A DNA stretch of 64,000 nucleotides from D2472 sp964275585 (GTDB lineage Bacteria; Pseudomonadota; Gammaproteobacteria; Magnimaribacterales; D2472): the NCBI GenBank assembly GCA_964275585.1, contig CAXYCJ010000013.1, forward strand, positions 163,946-227,945, given 5' to 3'. A program made the translations under genes and the position numbers. Within the stretch, counting starts at the first letter, position 1. The number at the start of each line of letters is the position of its first letter. Below the pieces are notes generated by a model. That model made no database searches. It had not been told where the DNA came from and saw only the letters and a list, made by a program, of their open reading frames with translations. Shown here in pieces: positions 17,297 through 26,685 of this stretch.

Positions 17297-18484
17297 ATGC
17301 AAAAAGATATAGATATTATTATTTATGGAGCAACAGGCTTCACAGGTCAACTTTGCGTTAAGTATTTTCAGTCACTGAACACAGGCGTGAATTGGGCTAT
17401 TGCAGGAAGAGACCAAGAGAAGCTCCAAAAAGTAGCTTCAGATAATTCTGTAGATGTTGAGATTCTTATTGCTGACTCAAATGATGAGGTGGCATTAAAT
17501 ATTCTTACCTCAAGAGCAAAAGTTATTTTATCTACGACAGGACCCTTTCATCGATATGGATCAAAGCTCGTTACATCCTGTGTCAAGAACAGCGCTAACT
17601 ATGTAGATATCACAGGTGAAAATTTCTGGGTTAAAGGTCTTATTGCCAAACATCACGAAGAAGCATCTGCAAAGGGAATTAGAATTATTCCTTCTTGTGG
17701 TTATGACTCCATTCCATCAGACCTAGGAGTTTTTTATTCAGCCAAAGCTCTTAATAAGCCAATCAAAAGAATTGAATCATTTCATTCATGGGAAGGGGGA
17801 GCGTCAGGTGGAACCCTCGAGACCATGTTTTCAATGGGAGATCTAGATTTAGGCGATGATCTTTTAGATCCATATCTACTAAACCCTAAAGATTCATACA
17901 CACAAGAGCAAAAAGACCAAAGCAGCGATAGGGTAGGCATAGCCAAGAACAATGAGATTAATGCATGGTCAGGCCCCTTTATTATGGCAACTGCCAATAC
18001 TAGAGTGGTTAGACGAACCGAAGCATTATTGGGCTTAAGGCAGGAATCATACGGGTCTAATTTTACCTATCAGGAATATGCCTTTCATAAAAGTTGGTTT
18101 AGTGCCTTTAAATCTCTCATCATCACAGGAATATCAGTTTTGGTGCTTATGTCGCCACTTAAAAGAGCAGTAAAACCCTTTTTACCCAAACCGGGAGAAG
18201 GTCCTTCGGAAACCGTTCAAGAGAATGGATGGTTTGACTGCAAGTACATAGTTGAAACAGAAGATGGAGAGAAATCAGTTTTTAACATGAATGCAAAAGG
18301 AGACCCGGGTTATAAGGTCACAGCAAAACTTATTTCAGAATGCGCTCTTTGCTTGATTGAAGATGCAGACGATTTACCTGGAGGTTCAGAGTATGGAGGA
18401 GTCCTTACCAGTGCCTCAGGTTTAGGCAATTCTCTAATTTCTAGATTGAGTAAAGTAGGGGTTAATTTTAAGGGACCGCTTTAA
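17297..18484 (+). CDS. Saccharopine dehydrogenase-like / trans-acting enoyl-reductase-type protein
   Basis: A 395-residue protein with N-terminal NAD(P) motif DIIIYGATGFTGQL and the family stretches STTGPFHRYG, NYVDITGE and IIPSCGYDSIPSDLGV. The last are typical of the saccharopine-dehydrogenase-like group that includes mycobacterial trans-acting enoyl reductases. A hydrophobic segment (ITGISVLVLMSPL) near the middle may touch the membrane. An ATG further upstream is in frame, but it overlaps the divergent gene. The ATG at 17297 directly before the Rossmann strand fits the family. The real substrate is unknown; a role in lipid metabolism is possible by family analogy only. Confidence 0.7.
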   Translation: MQKDIDIIIYGATGFTGQLCVKYFQSLNTGVNWAIAGRDQEKLQKVASDNSVDVEILIADSNDEVALNILTSRAKVILSTTGPFHRYGSKLVTSCVKNSANYVDITGENFWVKGLIAKHHEEASAKGIRIIPSCGYDSIPSDLGVFYSAKALNKPIKRIESFHSWEGGASGGTLETMFSMGDLDLGDDLLDPYLLNPKDSYTQEQKDQSSDRVGIAKNNEINAWSGPFIMATANTRVVRRTEALLGLRQESYGSNFTYQEYAFHKSWFSAFKSLIITGISVLVLMSPLKRAVKPFLPKPGEGPSETVQENGWFDCKYIVETEDGEKSVFNMNAKGDPGYKVTAKLISECALCLIEDADDLPGGSEYGGVLTSASGLGNSLISRLSKVGVNFKGPL

Positions 18485-18519
18485 CGCTTAAAACTTCATA
18501 TTTGAAATCAACTAGAAAA

Positions 18520-19557
18520 TTAGAGTTGTTCAATCCAGTTAGCAATAAGATCTATCCCAGCTTGATCTGCAAGTGCTCTGCCCGACTCTGGCATCATGAT
18601 TCCAGGATCTAGAGATTTCATTCGATAGATCAAAATAGAGTCATCAGGTTTGCCAGGCACGATAGAATATTTTAGATTTCCACTTGCTCTTCCCGCAGCA
18701 ACTGGTTTTTTGAAAATACCTAAATGCTCTTTTTTCTTCTCGGTTAGATTCAGGTAAAGGCCAGTGGTATCGGCAGAGCCACCACGTAAATGACAATGTC
18801 CACAATTAATATCTAAATATGCTCTAGCCCGATCCTCCAAAGGCGCATTAACATCTAAATAGCCGTGCATCGATTCCGCTTGGAGCTTGCTATCTATCCA
18901 ACCTTGAGCAGCCCAATACAGCAATTGATTCATTTCTTGAGATTCATATTGCAGTGTTTTATCCATGTTTCTAACTTTCGGGCCAATAGGAGTCATTACT
19001 TTATTAACTTGATGGCATTCCTTGCATTGATTTTGATTGGGAGCTCGATATCTGATATCAATGATTTCACCATACGAATTGATAAATGTAGTCGGGATCG
19101 TTGCTCCAGCTATTATTCTTTTTGCATCTGTTTGATCTTCATTCCAAACATAGCTGACTGCTTTCCAGCCCAAATCAGTATTAATCAAAAGCCGAGTTTC
19201 CAATAGTTGCTGATCCATCGGACCATTTGTATTTAAATAAGCAAAAGTTTTTATAAGCGTTGATCCAACTGGAAATATAAATACCTTATCTTTTATATAA
19301 CCCAGCTTTTGATTATCTGGCACATAAACAAAACGCAATTTATCTGTGTAATCAGAAAATAATGGGCTTACTAGTGAATAGGGGTGAACATCTTGCGCAG
19401 GGATCTGCTTTTGCATATTCTGAAAAAAACCAAATTCAGATAAATTTTGAGGAACCGTTGAAGATTTTAAGAGGCCTGCATTTACTGAGCTTTGAACTTG
19501 AGTTCCAAACAAAAGTAGGACGAAAAATAGTAACGAAGCTTTCTTAGAAGATTTCAT
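18520..19557 (-). CDS. Di-heme c-type cytochrome-like secreted protein (HNE_0200 family)
   Basis: A 345-residue protein with a signal peptide (about 1-24, LLFFVLLLFG core). Two heme-c motifs are visible, CKECH (about 178-182) and CGHCH (about 252-256). The segment CHLRGGSADTTGL and the closing MMPESGRALAD region match a family found paired with a beta-helix protein. It should act in the periplasm. The gene overlaps the end of the beta-helix gene upstream by 14 bases, so the two are co-translated. The ATG at 19557 is preferred over the TTG just before it. Electron partner and substrate are unknown. Confidence 0.75.
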   Translation of the reverse strand: MKSSKKASLLFFVLLLFGTQVQSSVNAGLLKSSTVPQNLSEFGFFQNMQKQIPAQDVHPYSLVSPLFSDYTDKLRFVYVPDNQKLGYIKDKVFIFPVGSTLIKTFAYLNTNGPMDQQLLETRLLINTDLGWKAVSYVWNEDQTDAKRIIAGATIPTTFINSYGEIIDIRYRAPNQNQCKECHQVNKVMTPIGPKVRNMDKTLQYESQEMNQLLYWAAQGWIDSKLQAESMHGYLDVNAPLEDRARAYLDINCGHCHLRGGSADTTGLYLNLTEKKKEHLGIFKKPVAAGRASGNLKYSIVPGKPDDSILIYRMKSLDPGIMMPESGRALADQAGIDLIANWIEQL

Positions 19558-20791
19558 CAAACTCTACAGGAGCCAGTGGCTTGATAATGCCTTCAAATTC
19601 ATTAATATCAAGAATTGCAGGTTCGAAAAGAGGCAGCATATACCCAATTGGTTTTATTGCTAGCAATGTTCCATCTCCATTATTACTAATAACCATTCTT
19701 TCATTCTCAGGCTGACCAAAAATAAGTTGGGAGATTGGAACTAAGCCATCCCAGAAAATATCAGGCATATTGCCGCCTGATAACTCATATAGAATTTGAG
19801 CTAATTCACCCTTGCTCGTATCAGGGTTATATCCGGTTGGGCCAAATGTATTTCCATGAATTTGAATAGATTTTGGGTGAGGATAGTAAGCCTCATCATC
19901 GGTATCATTCCCATAGGTCACCACTGCTATGTTTACAGTATCATTTTCTCCAATCTCATTATTAAAAATTTCTACATCAGAATTGGCTTGAATGATCACC
20001 CCAGTCCCTCTTGGCACCTCGCCAACAATATTCCCTTCGGGGGCAAAGTTATCAGTGTTGTTGCCAACTGAGCGATTATTGAAGACTCTTACATGATGGC
20101 CGCCCTGTTGAGGCAAACTAGGTAAATCAAAAACTAATATTCCACCCGTATTATTAGTTGCAAGATTGTCATGAACATCTGCAAAGTAAGAATTTTCGAT
20201 TTCTATTCCTGCTACATTAAATTCAGCCCGACTATTCCTAACAATAATGTACTTTGATTGACCAACATAAATGCCTGCATCTGAGGCTCCAATAGCAACA
20301 CACCCATCAATAAGAACATTGGTTGATTCCACTGGGTATAACCCATAAGCTCCATTCTTTGGGCTAGGACCATTTGTCCATTCAGTCTTCACCCTTAGAA
20401 ATTTAATATTCCTAACACCCTTTACCTTAATTGCATCCCCTTTTGCATTTTGCACAGAGAAATCTTGAAGAGTGACATTATCCGATGTAACGCTTAGTCC
20501 TTGAGCACCACTTTGCTGATTTTGAAAGTCCAGTATGGTCTGGTTCATGCCTTCGCCTTCAATCTGGACACCATCCACATCCAATGACAGAGAGTCCTCT
20601 AAGTGAAACGTACCAGCAGTTAATCGAATGACATCACCGGGCTCTGCAAGAATTAGGGCTTCTTGAATTTGCTCATATGAATTTGATGAAGGTTGAATAA
20701 TTTGCACAGCCGCATGAAGGTACCCACTTAAAAAAAGCGGAGCAATAAAACTTAGCTTAGATAGCTTGAGGAATTTCGCCAAACTTCTCAA
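19544..20791 (-). CDS. Secreted parallel beta-helix repeat protein
   Basis: A 415-residue protein. A signal peptide (KLSFIAPLFLSGYLHAA) is followed by right-handed beta-helix repeats: DGVQIEGEG, NVTLQDFSVQN, YIIVRNSRAEF, GIEIENSYFADVHDN and similar rungs. It has no visible catalytic lyase motif. The start appears to be TTG, inside the last 35 bases of the preceding ferritin-like gene; another TTG three codons later is also possible. Family members (TIGR03805-type) are regularly encoded beside the HNE_0200-type heme protein, as here. It probably acts in the periplasm or at the surface with its two operon partners. Confidence 0.75.
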   Translation of the reverse strand: MRSLAKFLKLSKLSFIAPLFLSGYLHAAVQIIQPSSNSYEQIQEALILAEPGDVIRLTAGTFHLEDSLSLDVDGVQIEGEGMNQTILDFQNQQSGAQGLSVTSDNVTLQDFSVQNAKGDAIKVKGVRNIKFLRVKTEWTNGPSPKNGAYGLYPVESTNVLIDGCVAIGASDAGIYVGQSKYIIVRNSRAEFNVAGIEIENSYFADVHDNLATNNTGGILVFDLPSLPQQGGHHVRVFNNRSVGNNTDNFAPEGNIVGEVPRGTGVIIQANSDVEIFNNEIGENDTVNIAVVTYGNDTDDEAYYPHPKSIQIHGNTFGPTGYNPDTSKGELAQILYELSGGNMPDIFWDGLVPISQLIFGQPENERMVISNNGDGTLLAIKPIGYMLPLFEPAILDINEFEGIIKPLAPVEFDEIF

Positions 20792-21863
20792 GAGGTTTTT
20801 CTAGCTCATTCCAATCACACTCAAAGTCATCAGGTGCATCTTCATACTCCAACAACCCTAATGCCTCAAACTTGGGCCTCACTTTATCTGTAAGCAGACC
20901 AATTCTTGATAGGTTTGGCATAATTCGAGAGAATAAGAAATTTCTAAATGTTGCATTTGCTGAAGTCGACAATGCAAACTCTCTAGCTTCGTCTTCGGTC
21001 ATTTTCAGATATTTTTGCATTGCTTTTGTGTTAATTAGGCGCTCTCTTGAAATGACACATGCCTCATACGCAAATTCTGCCCTGTCTTCTATTTCTTCTT
21101 GGCTTAAAGTTTTAATAAAATCTTCTAGATAGTTAATTCCAAACGTTACATGCCTTGCCTCATCTCTAATCACATAATGAAGAAGCTGTGTTAAGAGAGG
21201 GTCTTTTGAAAGACCTTTAAGCATCTGAAAAGCTGCTAATGCAAGTCCCTCAATTATAATTTGCATGCCAATAAATTTTAGATCCCAACGCTCATCTGTC
21301 AGAATTTTGTCCAGCAAAAGCTTTAAGTTTTTATTAATTGGGTAGTGCATGCCAATCTTTTCTTGTAGATATCGATTAAAGACCTCAACATGCCTTGCTT
21401 CATCGAAGGTTTGAGATGCAGCATATAACTTTGCATTGTAAGTTGGCGCACATGAAGTTAATTGAGATGCAACAAGGAGAGCTCCTTGCTCACCGTGTAA
21501 AAATTGACTGAGTAACTCTGCAACATCGTGACGATCAAACTCAATTTTCTCTTTTTCAGTGAGGTTTTCATATGCTTCCAAGCTCTCATGAGGTAAGTCT
21601 TCATCTGCTTCAACAATCCTTTCATCAGCTGGGTGGTTATATTCCCAGTTAAGATCTATTGAGCCATTCCAATTTAACTCTTTGCCAAGCTCATAAAGTT
21701 TCTTGATCCGGTTATCAGCAACTGTGTAATCCCAGTTATAGGCACCTGTTAAAGGCGTTTGAAATATTTCAACAATATCTTCAACGTGGGCGGAAGTTAG
21801 GTCTAACTCGTTGTCAAAATATAAAAGATCCTCTGGAGGACCAGAAATTTTTGTAATTTTCAT
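20757..21863 (-). CDS. Ferritin-like diiron oxygenase
   Basis: A 368-residue helical protein with a complete two-iron ligand set: E125, DEARH (E155, H158), E205 and DEARH (E235, H238). This matches the ferritin-like/ribonucleotide-reductase-like superfamily, in the region of AurF-type N-oxygenases and related uncharacterised enzymes. The N-terminal 110 residues contain a Trp- and acid-rich segment of unknown role. AGAGGA precedes the ATG. It is the first gene of a three-gene operon with the beta-helix and heme proteins. No signal peptide is seen, so it is likely cytoplasmic. The substrate is not known. Confidence 0.75.
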   Translation of the reverse strand: MKITKISGPPEDLLYFDNELDLTSAHVEDIVEIFQTPLTGAYNWDYTVADNRIKKLYELGKELNWNGSIDLNWEYNHPADERIVEADEDLPHESLEAYENLTEKEKIEFDRHDVAELLSQFLHGEQGALLVASQLTSCAPTYNAKLYAASQTFDEARHVEVFNRYLQEKIGMHYPINKNLKLLLDKILTDERWDLKFIGMQIIIEGLALAAFQMLKGLSKDPLLTQLLHYVIRDEARHVTFGINYLEDFIKTLSQEEIEDRAEFAYEACVISRERLINTKAMQKYLKMTEDEAREFALSTSANATFRNFLFSRIMPNLSRIGLLTDKVRPKFEALGLLEYEDAPDDFECDWNELEKPLEKFGEIPQAI

Positions 21864-21924
21864 TAAATTTCCTCTTCAAATTTGTAATGTTTACGCTGTA
21901 AACAATATAAATATAAACTAAATC

Positions 21925-23697
21925 TTAGTTATTGAACAGCTCTGTAAGCTTTTCAAGCAATGCCTCTGCCAATTCTTCTGCTCTATTGATGGTAATAGAT
22001 TTTTCATAGTATTTAGTGACATCGTGACCAATCCCGATCGCAAGCAACTCGACTTTGCTTTGATTCTCTATGGTATGAATAATTTGACGCAAATGATTGT
22101 CTAAAAAATTACTATGATTTGTGGAAAGTGTGCTGTCATCTACTGGTGCGCCATCAGAGATTACAATTAAAATTTTTCTTTCCTCTTTGCGATTTGAGAG
22201 CCTTTGATGGGCCCAAGCTAAAGCTTCCCCATCCACATTTTCTTTTAGCAGTCCTTCTCTCAGCATTATCCCAAAACTTTTTCTTGCTCTCCGGAAATTA
22301 TCATCAGCAGATTTAAAGATAATGTGGCGTAAATCATTTAATCTGCCTGGACCAGTAGGACTACCTTGATTGACCCAAGCTTTTCTGGATTCCCCTCCTT
22401 TCCAATGTTTAGTAGTAAAGCCTAAAAGCTCTGTTTTAACGTAGCAACGCTCAAGGGTACTCCCAATAATATCTCCACAAATAGCTGCTAGAGTCATAGA
22501 TCGACCTCGCATTGATCCTGAGCTATCAATCAGCAATGAAACCACTGTATCTTTAAATTTACTTTCACTTTCTTGCTTAAAGCTTAAAGGGTCACCTGGT
22601 CGAGTAATAACTCGATGGAGTTGAGCTGTATCCAAAAGACCCTCTTCAAGGTTGTATTGCCAGCTTCTATTTTGCTGGGCTTGAAGTAGTCTTTGGAGTC
22701 TATTTGCAAGCTTACCAATGGTAGTTTGATGGGGTGCAATTAGCTGATCAAGTTGCTGTCTTAGTCTTTGTGTTTCCTCTGCTGTAGCTAATTCAATGGC
22801 ATTAACAATTTCATCAAATTGAGAAGTAAAAATTTGATAGTCTTCATGTTCTGTCTGATCTAATTCCTCATTGAAATTCCTTGTTAAATTAATTTCTTCA
22901 TCAATGGATGTTGAATCTATTGGCGCTTGGGTTTCTTCAAGTGCTCCTGTTTTATCATCTGGAAGACCTTCTGCATCAGAGTCTATAGTTTGAGTTTTTG
23001 AATTTACCTCAGATTCATCTTCTATCTCTTGCTTATCAGGGTTTTCTTCAGGGTTTGAGTCTGAGTCTTCCGATATTGCATCTTCTCCTTGGGATGAGGT
23101 TTCATGCATCAGCTCTAGATCTTTTAGTAACTTTAAGGCAATCTTTTGAAAGTTTTCTTGAGACTCTTGAACTGCTATCAGATTTTTACCAACTTGATCA
23201 ATTATTTTTGGCGCATCAGCAAGAAATGCTTCAACTAACTTCAAACTATTTGGTGGAAGTTTATGCCCACTAATTTTTTTTAGCCATAAATTTGCTGCCA
23301 GCGAATTCATAGCAGGTATTTTATTATCAATACTTTTTTTTGCTTCAGCATCCAAAAATGATTGAATATTTAATTGAGCGCCTGGGAAGGAATTTCCTCC
23401 CAGCAGTTCTACCCTCGAGAGCTCAAGTTCTATAAAAAAATCTCTAGCAAGTTTTGGCATCCTTAAATCCTCATGAGCCTTATGGAAAGCATGCCAAAAT
23501 GCTTGAAAATCTGATTCTCCTCGCCATGCGCTAATTTGTCCCGAGGAGCGAGGGGGATGAGTTAAAGCTATATATGAAGAAGAGGGCGGACGACTAGATG
23601 GTTGGGCGCTACTTGCGAGCTCTTTGTCTTTTGTAACAGCCCGAACAACTGAAAGTGCAGCTTCTTTGAATTCTTCTCGATCTTTAATCCAGCTCAT
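21925..23697 (-). CDS. cobT: Cobaltochelatase CobT-like von Willebrand A protein
   Basis: A 590-residue protein with the CobT layout: an N-terminal domain, a long acidic low-complexity middle (about 200-270) and a C-terminal VWA domain with the MIDAS motif DSSGSM and ISDGAP. In aerobic cobalamin synthesis CobT works with CobS and CobN to insert cobalt into hydrogenobyrinic acid diamide. It lies three bases after cobS. No cobN or other corrin gene is in the window, so a role as a generic AAA+/VWA chaperone pair is possible. Full length; no odd features beyond the expected acidic linker. Confidence 0.88.
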   Translation of the reverse strand: MSWIKDREEFKEAALSVVRAVTKDKELASSAQPSSRPPSSSYIALTHPPRSSGQISAWRGESDFQAFWHAFHKAHEDLRMPKLARDFFIELELSRVELLGGNSFPGAQLNIQSFLDAEAKKSIDNKIPAMNSLAANLWLKKISGHKLPPNSLKLVEAFLADAPKIIDQVGKNLIAVQESQENFQKIALKLLKDLELMHETSSQGEDAISEDSDSNPEENPDKQEIEDESEVNSKTQTIDSDAEGLPDDKTGALEETQAPIDSTSIDEEINLTRNFNEELDQTEHEDYQIFTSQFDEIVNAIELATAEETQRLRQQLDQLIAPHQTTIGKLANRLQRLLQAQQNRSWQYNLEEGLLDTAQLHRVITRPGDPLSFKQESESKFKDTVVSLLIDSSGSMRGRSMTLAAICGDIIGSTLERCYVKTELLGFTTKHWKGGESRKAWVNQGSPTGPGRLNDLRHIIFKSADDNFRRARKSFGIMLREGLLKENVDGEALAWAHQRLSNRKEERKILIVISDGAPVDDSTLSTNHSNFLDNHLRQIIHTIENQSKVELLAIGIGHDVTKYYEKSITINRAEELAEALLEKLTELFNN

Positions 23698-23700
23698 TAA

Positions 23701-24684
23701 TTAATTATCAGGGTTATGACTCTCAGTTAGATCCTCTCCGAAACATCGTTGAAAGTATTCTGCTACTATTGGTCGCTCAGCCTCATCACATTTATTTAAG
23801 AACGTTAGACGAAACGAATGTTTAATATCTTTAAAAATCATATAATTTTGAGCCCAAGTGATAACCGTCCTAGGTGACATGAGGCTTGAAATATCTTCAT
23901 TGATAAAACCTTGCCTGGTTAAATCAGCCAATTGAATCATACTTTTTGCCAACGCCTTATTTTTTGCATTTTTTAATTCTGGAACTTTACCAATAACTAA
24001 GCTTAATTCATGCGCTCGATCTAGGAAATTCAAGGTTGAGAGTATGTGCCACCGATCCATTTGACCTTGATTAATTTGCTGAGTCCCATGATAGAGACCA
24101 GTTACATCGCCCATTCCTACAGTATTAGTTGTTGCAAAAAGCCTAAAGCTTGAATGGGGAGAAATCACCTGATTCTGATCTAATAATGTTAGTTTCCCAT
24201 CAACCTCAAGAATTCTTTGAATCACAAACATAACATCCGGCCTTCCAGCATCATACTCATCAAAAACAATTGCTACTGGATTTTGAATGGACCAAGGCAG
24301 TATGCCTTCTCTAAACTCTGTTACTTGTTTTTCATTTCTTAAAACTATTGCATCTTTTCCCAGTAAATCAATCCTACTAATGTGGCTATCTAAATTAATT
24401 CTTACGCATGGCCAGTTTAGTCTTGCTGCAACTTGTTCAATATGAGTAGACTTTCCAGTACCGTGATAGCCTTGAATCATGACCCTGCGATCGTGCTCAA
24501 ATCCAGCTAAAATTGCTAATGTTGTATTTTTATCAAATACATATGTAGAGTCAATTTCTGGTACCCATTGAGTTTTTTCTTTAAACCCTAAAACAGTAAT
24601 ATCTGAGTCAATACCAAATGTTTTTTTAACGTTAATCTTTTGATTTGGCTTATTTGGCAAGTCAATTTTTTCAGAATCTAGCAT
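23701..24684 (-). CDS. cobS: Cobaltochelatase CobS-like AAA+ ATPase
   Basis: A 327-residue MoxR-like AAA+ ATPase matching CobS throughout. The N-terminal FGID...VP segment is followed by Walker A GYHGTGKS (about 72-79), Walker B VFDEYD and sensor ATTN, and a C-terminal lid (LMSPRTVITWA). It forms a ring with CobT that powers CobN-dependent cobalt insertion. It is upstream of cobT by three bases and divergent from tesB. The 112-base spacer to tesB is AT-rich without a clear site. Confidence 0.9.
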   Translation of the reverse strand: MLDSEKIDLPNKPNQKINVKKTFGIDSDITVLGFKEKTQWVPEIDSTYVFDKNTTLAILAGFEHDRRVMIQGYHGTGKSTHIEQVAARLNWPCVRINLDSHISRIDLLGKDAIVLRNEKQVTEFREGILPWSIQNPVAIVFDEYDAGRPDVMFVIQRILEVDGKLTLLDQNQVISPHSSFRLFATTNTVGMGDVTGLYHGTQQINQGQMDRWHILSTLNFLDRAHELSLVIGKVPELKNAKNKALAKSMIQLADLTRQGFINEDISSLMSPRTVITWAQNYMIFKDIKHSFRLTFLNKCDEAERPIVAEYFQRCFGEDLTESHNPDN

Positions 24685-24796
24685 TTTCGTTTATTTTTAT
24701 TTTTAAGAGGCTCTATGCTAACTTTTGATGAGATAAAGTTCTAGTTTTAATTGAATCAATGTAAGATAAATTTCAAATCCATTTGCATGCATTATT

Positions 24797-25657
24797 ATGA
24801 CCAAGGCACTTGCTAAAACTCTTCAATTACTTAAATTAAATAGGGTGGATCGTGATATCTATAGCTGGAATGGACAGAGCGTAGGATTTAAAAGAATTTT
24901 TGGCGGTCAAATCATGGCTCAATGTCTTATTGCTGCTTATCAGACCGTTGAAAAGGGCAGAATAGCCCATTCATTTCACTCATATTTTCTCAGACCGGGA
25001 GATTTTGAGCAGAATATTATTTTTGATGTTGATCGTATTCGTGATGGCAAAAGTTTTACTACAAGACGTGTTAATGCTATTCAAAATGGAGAGGCGATTT
25101 TTAGTTGCTCAATTTCATTCCAAAAACGAGAGAAAGGATTAAGCCACCAAATTGAAATGCTGGATGTTCCTGGGCCAGAAGGTTTGAAAAGTGAATGGGA
25201 GACTCGCAATAATATGAAAGGTAAGATTGCAAAAGAATATCTCAGCATGTGGCTTCGTGAGAGAGAGATAGAAATGAGGCAAGTTGAGCCGCAGGATCTA
25301 CTAAAACCAAAAAAATTACCCCCGTACAAAAATACTTGGATGAAACCTACAGGTAAACTACCCACGGATGAAAGAATTCATCAAGCATTGCTTTTGTATG
25401 TCTCGGATATGGGGTTGCTAGGAGCTGCTATAAATCCACATGGTGTAAATTTCATGTCTAATAATTTCCAGAGCGCAAGTTTAGACCATGTAATGTGGTT
25501 TCATTCAAAGATTAACTTTAACAATTGGCTTTTGTATCATATTAATAGCCCAATATCTGGACATGCGAGAGGATTCTCTAGAGGGTCTATTTATACAAAG
25601 TCAGGAAAACTGATCGCCTCAACTTCACAAGAGGGTTTAATGAGAGTTTGGGATTAG
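24797..25657 (+). CDS. tesB: Acyl-CoA thioesterase II
   Basis: A 286-residue double hot-dog protein. FGGQIMAQCL lies in the N-terminal half and LDHVMWFH, with the catalytic Asp region, in the C-terminal half. It hydrolyses medium- and long-chain acyl-CoA to free acid and CoA. Length agrees with E. coli TesB. The final bases overlap the convergent hemE stop by four bases. It stands alone between cobS (divergent) and hemE, so it has no visible operon partners. Confidence 0.93.
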   Translation: MTKALAKTLQLLKLNRVDRDIYSWNGQSVGFKRIFGGQIMAQCLIAAYQTVEKGRIAHSFHSYFLRPGDFEQNIIFDVDRIRDGKSFTTRRVNAIQNGEAIFSCSISFQKREKGLSHQIEMLDVPGPEGLKSEWETRNNMKGKIAKEYLSMWLREREIEMRQVEPQDLLKPKKLPPYKNTWMKPTGKLPTDERIHQALLLYVSDMGLLGAAINPHGVNFMSNNFQSASLDHVMWFHSKINFNNWLLYHINSPISGHARGFSRGSIYTKSGKLIASTSQEGLMRVWD

Positions 25658-26685
25658 GCTCTAACCGCTTCAATCATTACTTGCACCTTCTCAGGTTCAA
25701 TATCTGGGGTAATTCCATGACCAAGATTAAAAATAAATCCTGGAAAACCTTTCATTGACTGACAAATTTTCTGGGTCTCATTCCATATCAACTCATCAGA
25801 TCCTAATAAAATCTTAGGGTTAAGATTTCCCTGAATTGCAAAATTATTTTTTAGATCTAATGCTAGACTTTCTATATCTTCTTGCCAATGCAAACTGATA
25901 CAAGATAACTCTTCAAACAAGCAGGTAATTATGTTTTTTTGTGGCGCTTTTTCAAAAAGAATAATAGGGATGTTTTGTGTTACAGAATCTTCTTTTAACA
26001 TTTTAGCAAGTTTGCGAGTGTACGCCAGAGAGAAAGTTTCTAAATCTTCTCCACTTAAGAGGTCTGCCCATGAATCAAAAATTTGTATCGCATTTACACC
26101 GCTAATGACCTGCTGTTTTAGATATTGGAAACATGCATTGGTCAGAATCTCCAAATAGTCTTCAAACGCCTTAGTGTGTTCAGACAAAAACTGCTTAGTT
26201 TTCATAAAATCTTTCGACCCACCCCCCTCAATTGAGTAGGCAGCAAGTGTCCAAGGGCTCCCACAAAAACCAATCAAAGGAAGGTCAGAAGGTAAAATAT
26301 TTTTGGTTTCTTCTATTGCTCTAAAAACGTAGTCTAATTTATCTATTTGAAATAAATCTAGATTATCTATATGTTCTGAGCTAGAAATTGGATTGCTAAA
26401 TTTTGGTCCCTCACCTTCATGAAAGGCAAGACCTAAATCAAATGCATCTGGTATTGTTAATATGTCAGAGAAGAGTATGGAAGCATCTAAGTTAAATCTT
26501 TCAATAGGCTGAAGCGCTAACTCGGCACATATTCTCGGCTCTTTGCACATGTCTAGAAAATTCTTATAGCCCCTTCTGATGGCTTGATATTCTGGTAAAT
26601 ATCTCCCAGCCTGCCGCATAAACCAAATTGGTGGAATACTATTTTCTTCTAGTCTTAGAGCCTTTAAAAAATTTGAGTTTTTCAT
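25654..26685 (-). CDS. hemE: Uroporphyrinogen III decarboxylase
   Basis: A 343-residue HemE. It decarboxylates uroporphyrinogen III to coproporphyrinogen III in heme synthesis. The signature IWFMRQAGRYLPEY is at the N-terminus and GFCGSPWTLAAYSIEGGGS in the middle. Its ATG directly follows the stop codon of gltD (TAAATG), so it is translated from the gltD message. This keeps the gltD-hemE neighbourhood common in gammaproteobacteria. Complete. Confidence 0.96.
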   Translation of the reverse strand: MKNSNFLKALRLEENSIPPIWFMRQAGRYLPEYQAIRRGYKNFLDMCKEPRICAELALQPIERFNLDASILFSDILTIPDAFDLGLAFHEGEGPKFSNPISSSEHIDNLDLFQIDKLDYVFRAIEETKNILPSDLPLIGFCGSPWTLAAYSIEGGGSKDFMKTKQFLSEHTKAFEDYLEILTNACFQYLKQQVISGVNAIQIFDSWADLLSGEDLETFSLAYTRKLAKMLKEDSVTQNIPIILFEKAPQKNIITCLFEELSCISLHWQEDIESLALDLKNNFAIQGNLNPKILLGSDELIWNETQKICQSMKGFPGFIFNLGHGITPDIEPEKVQVMIEAVRA

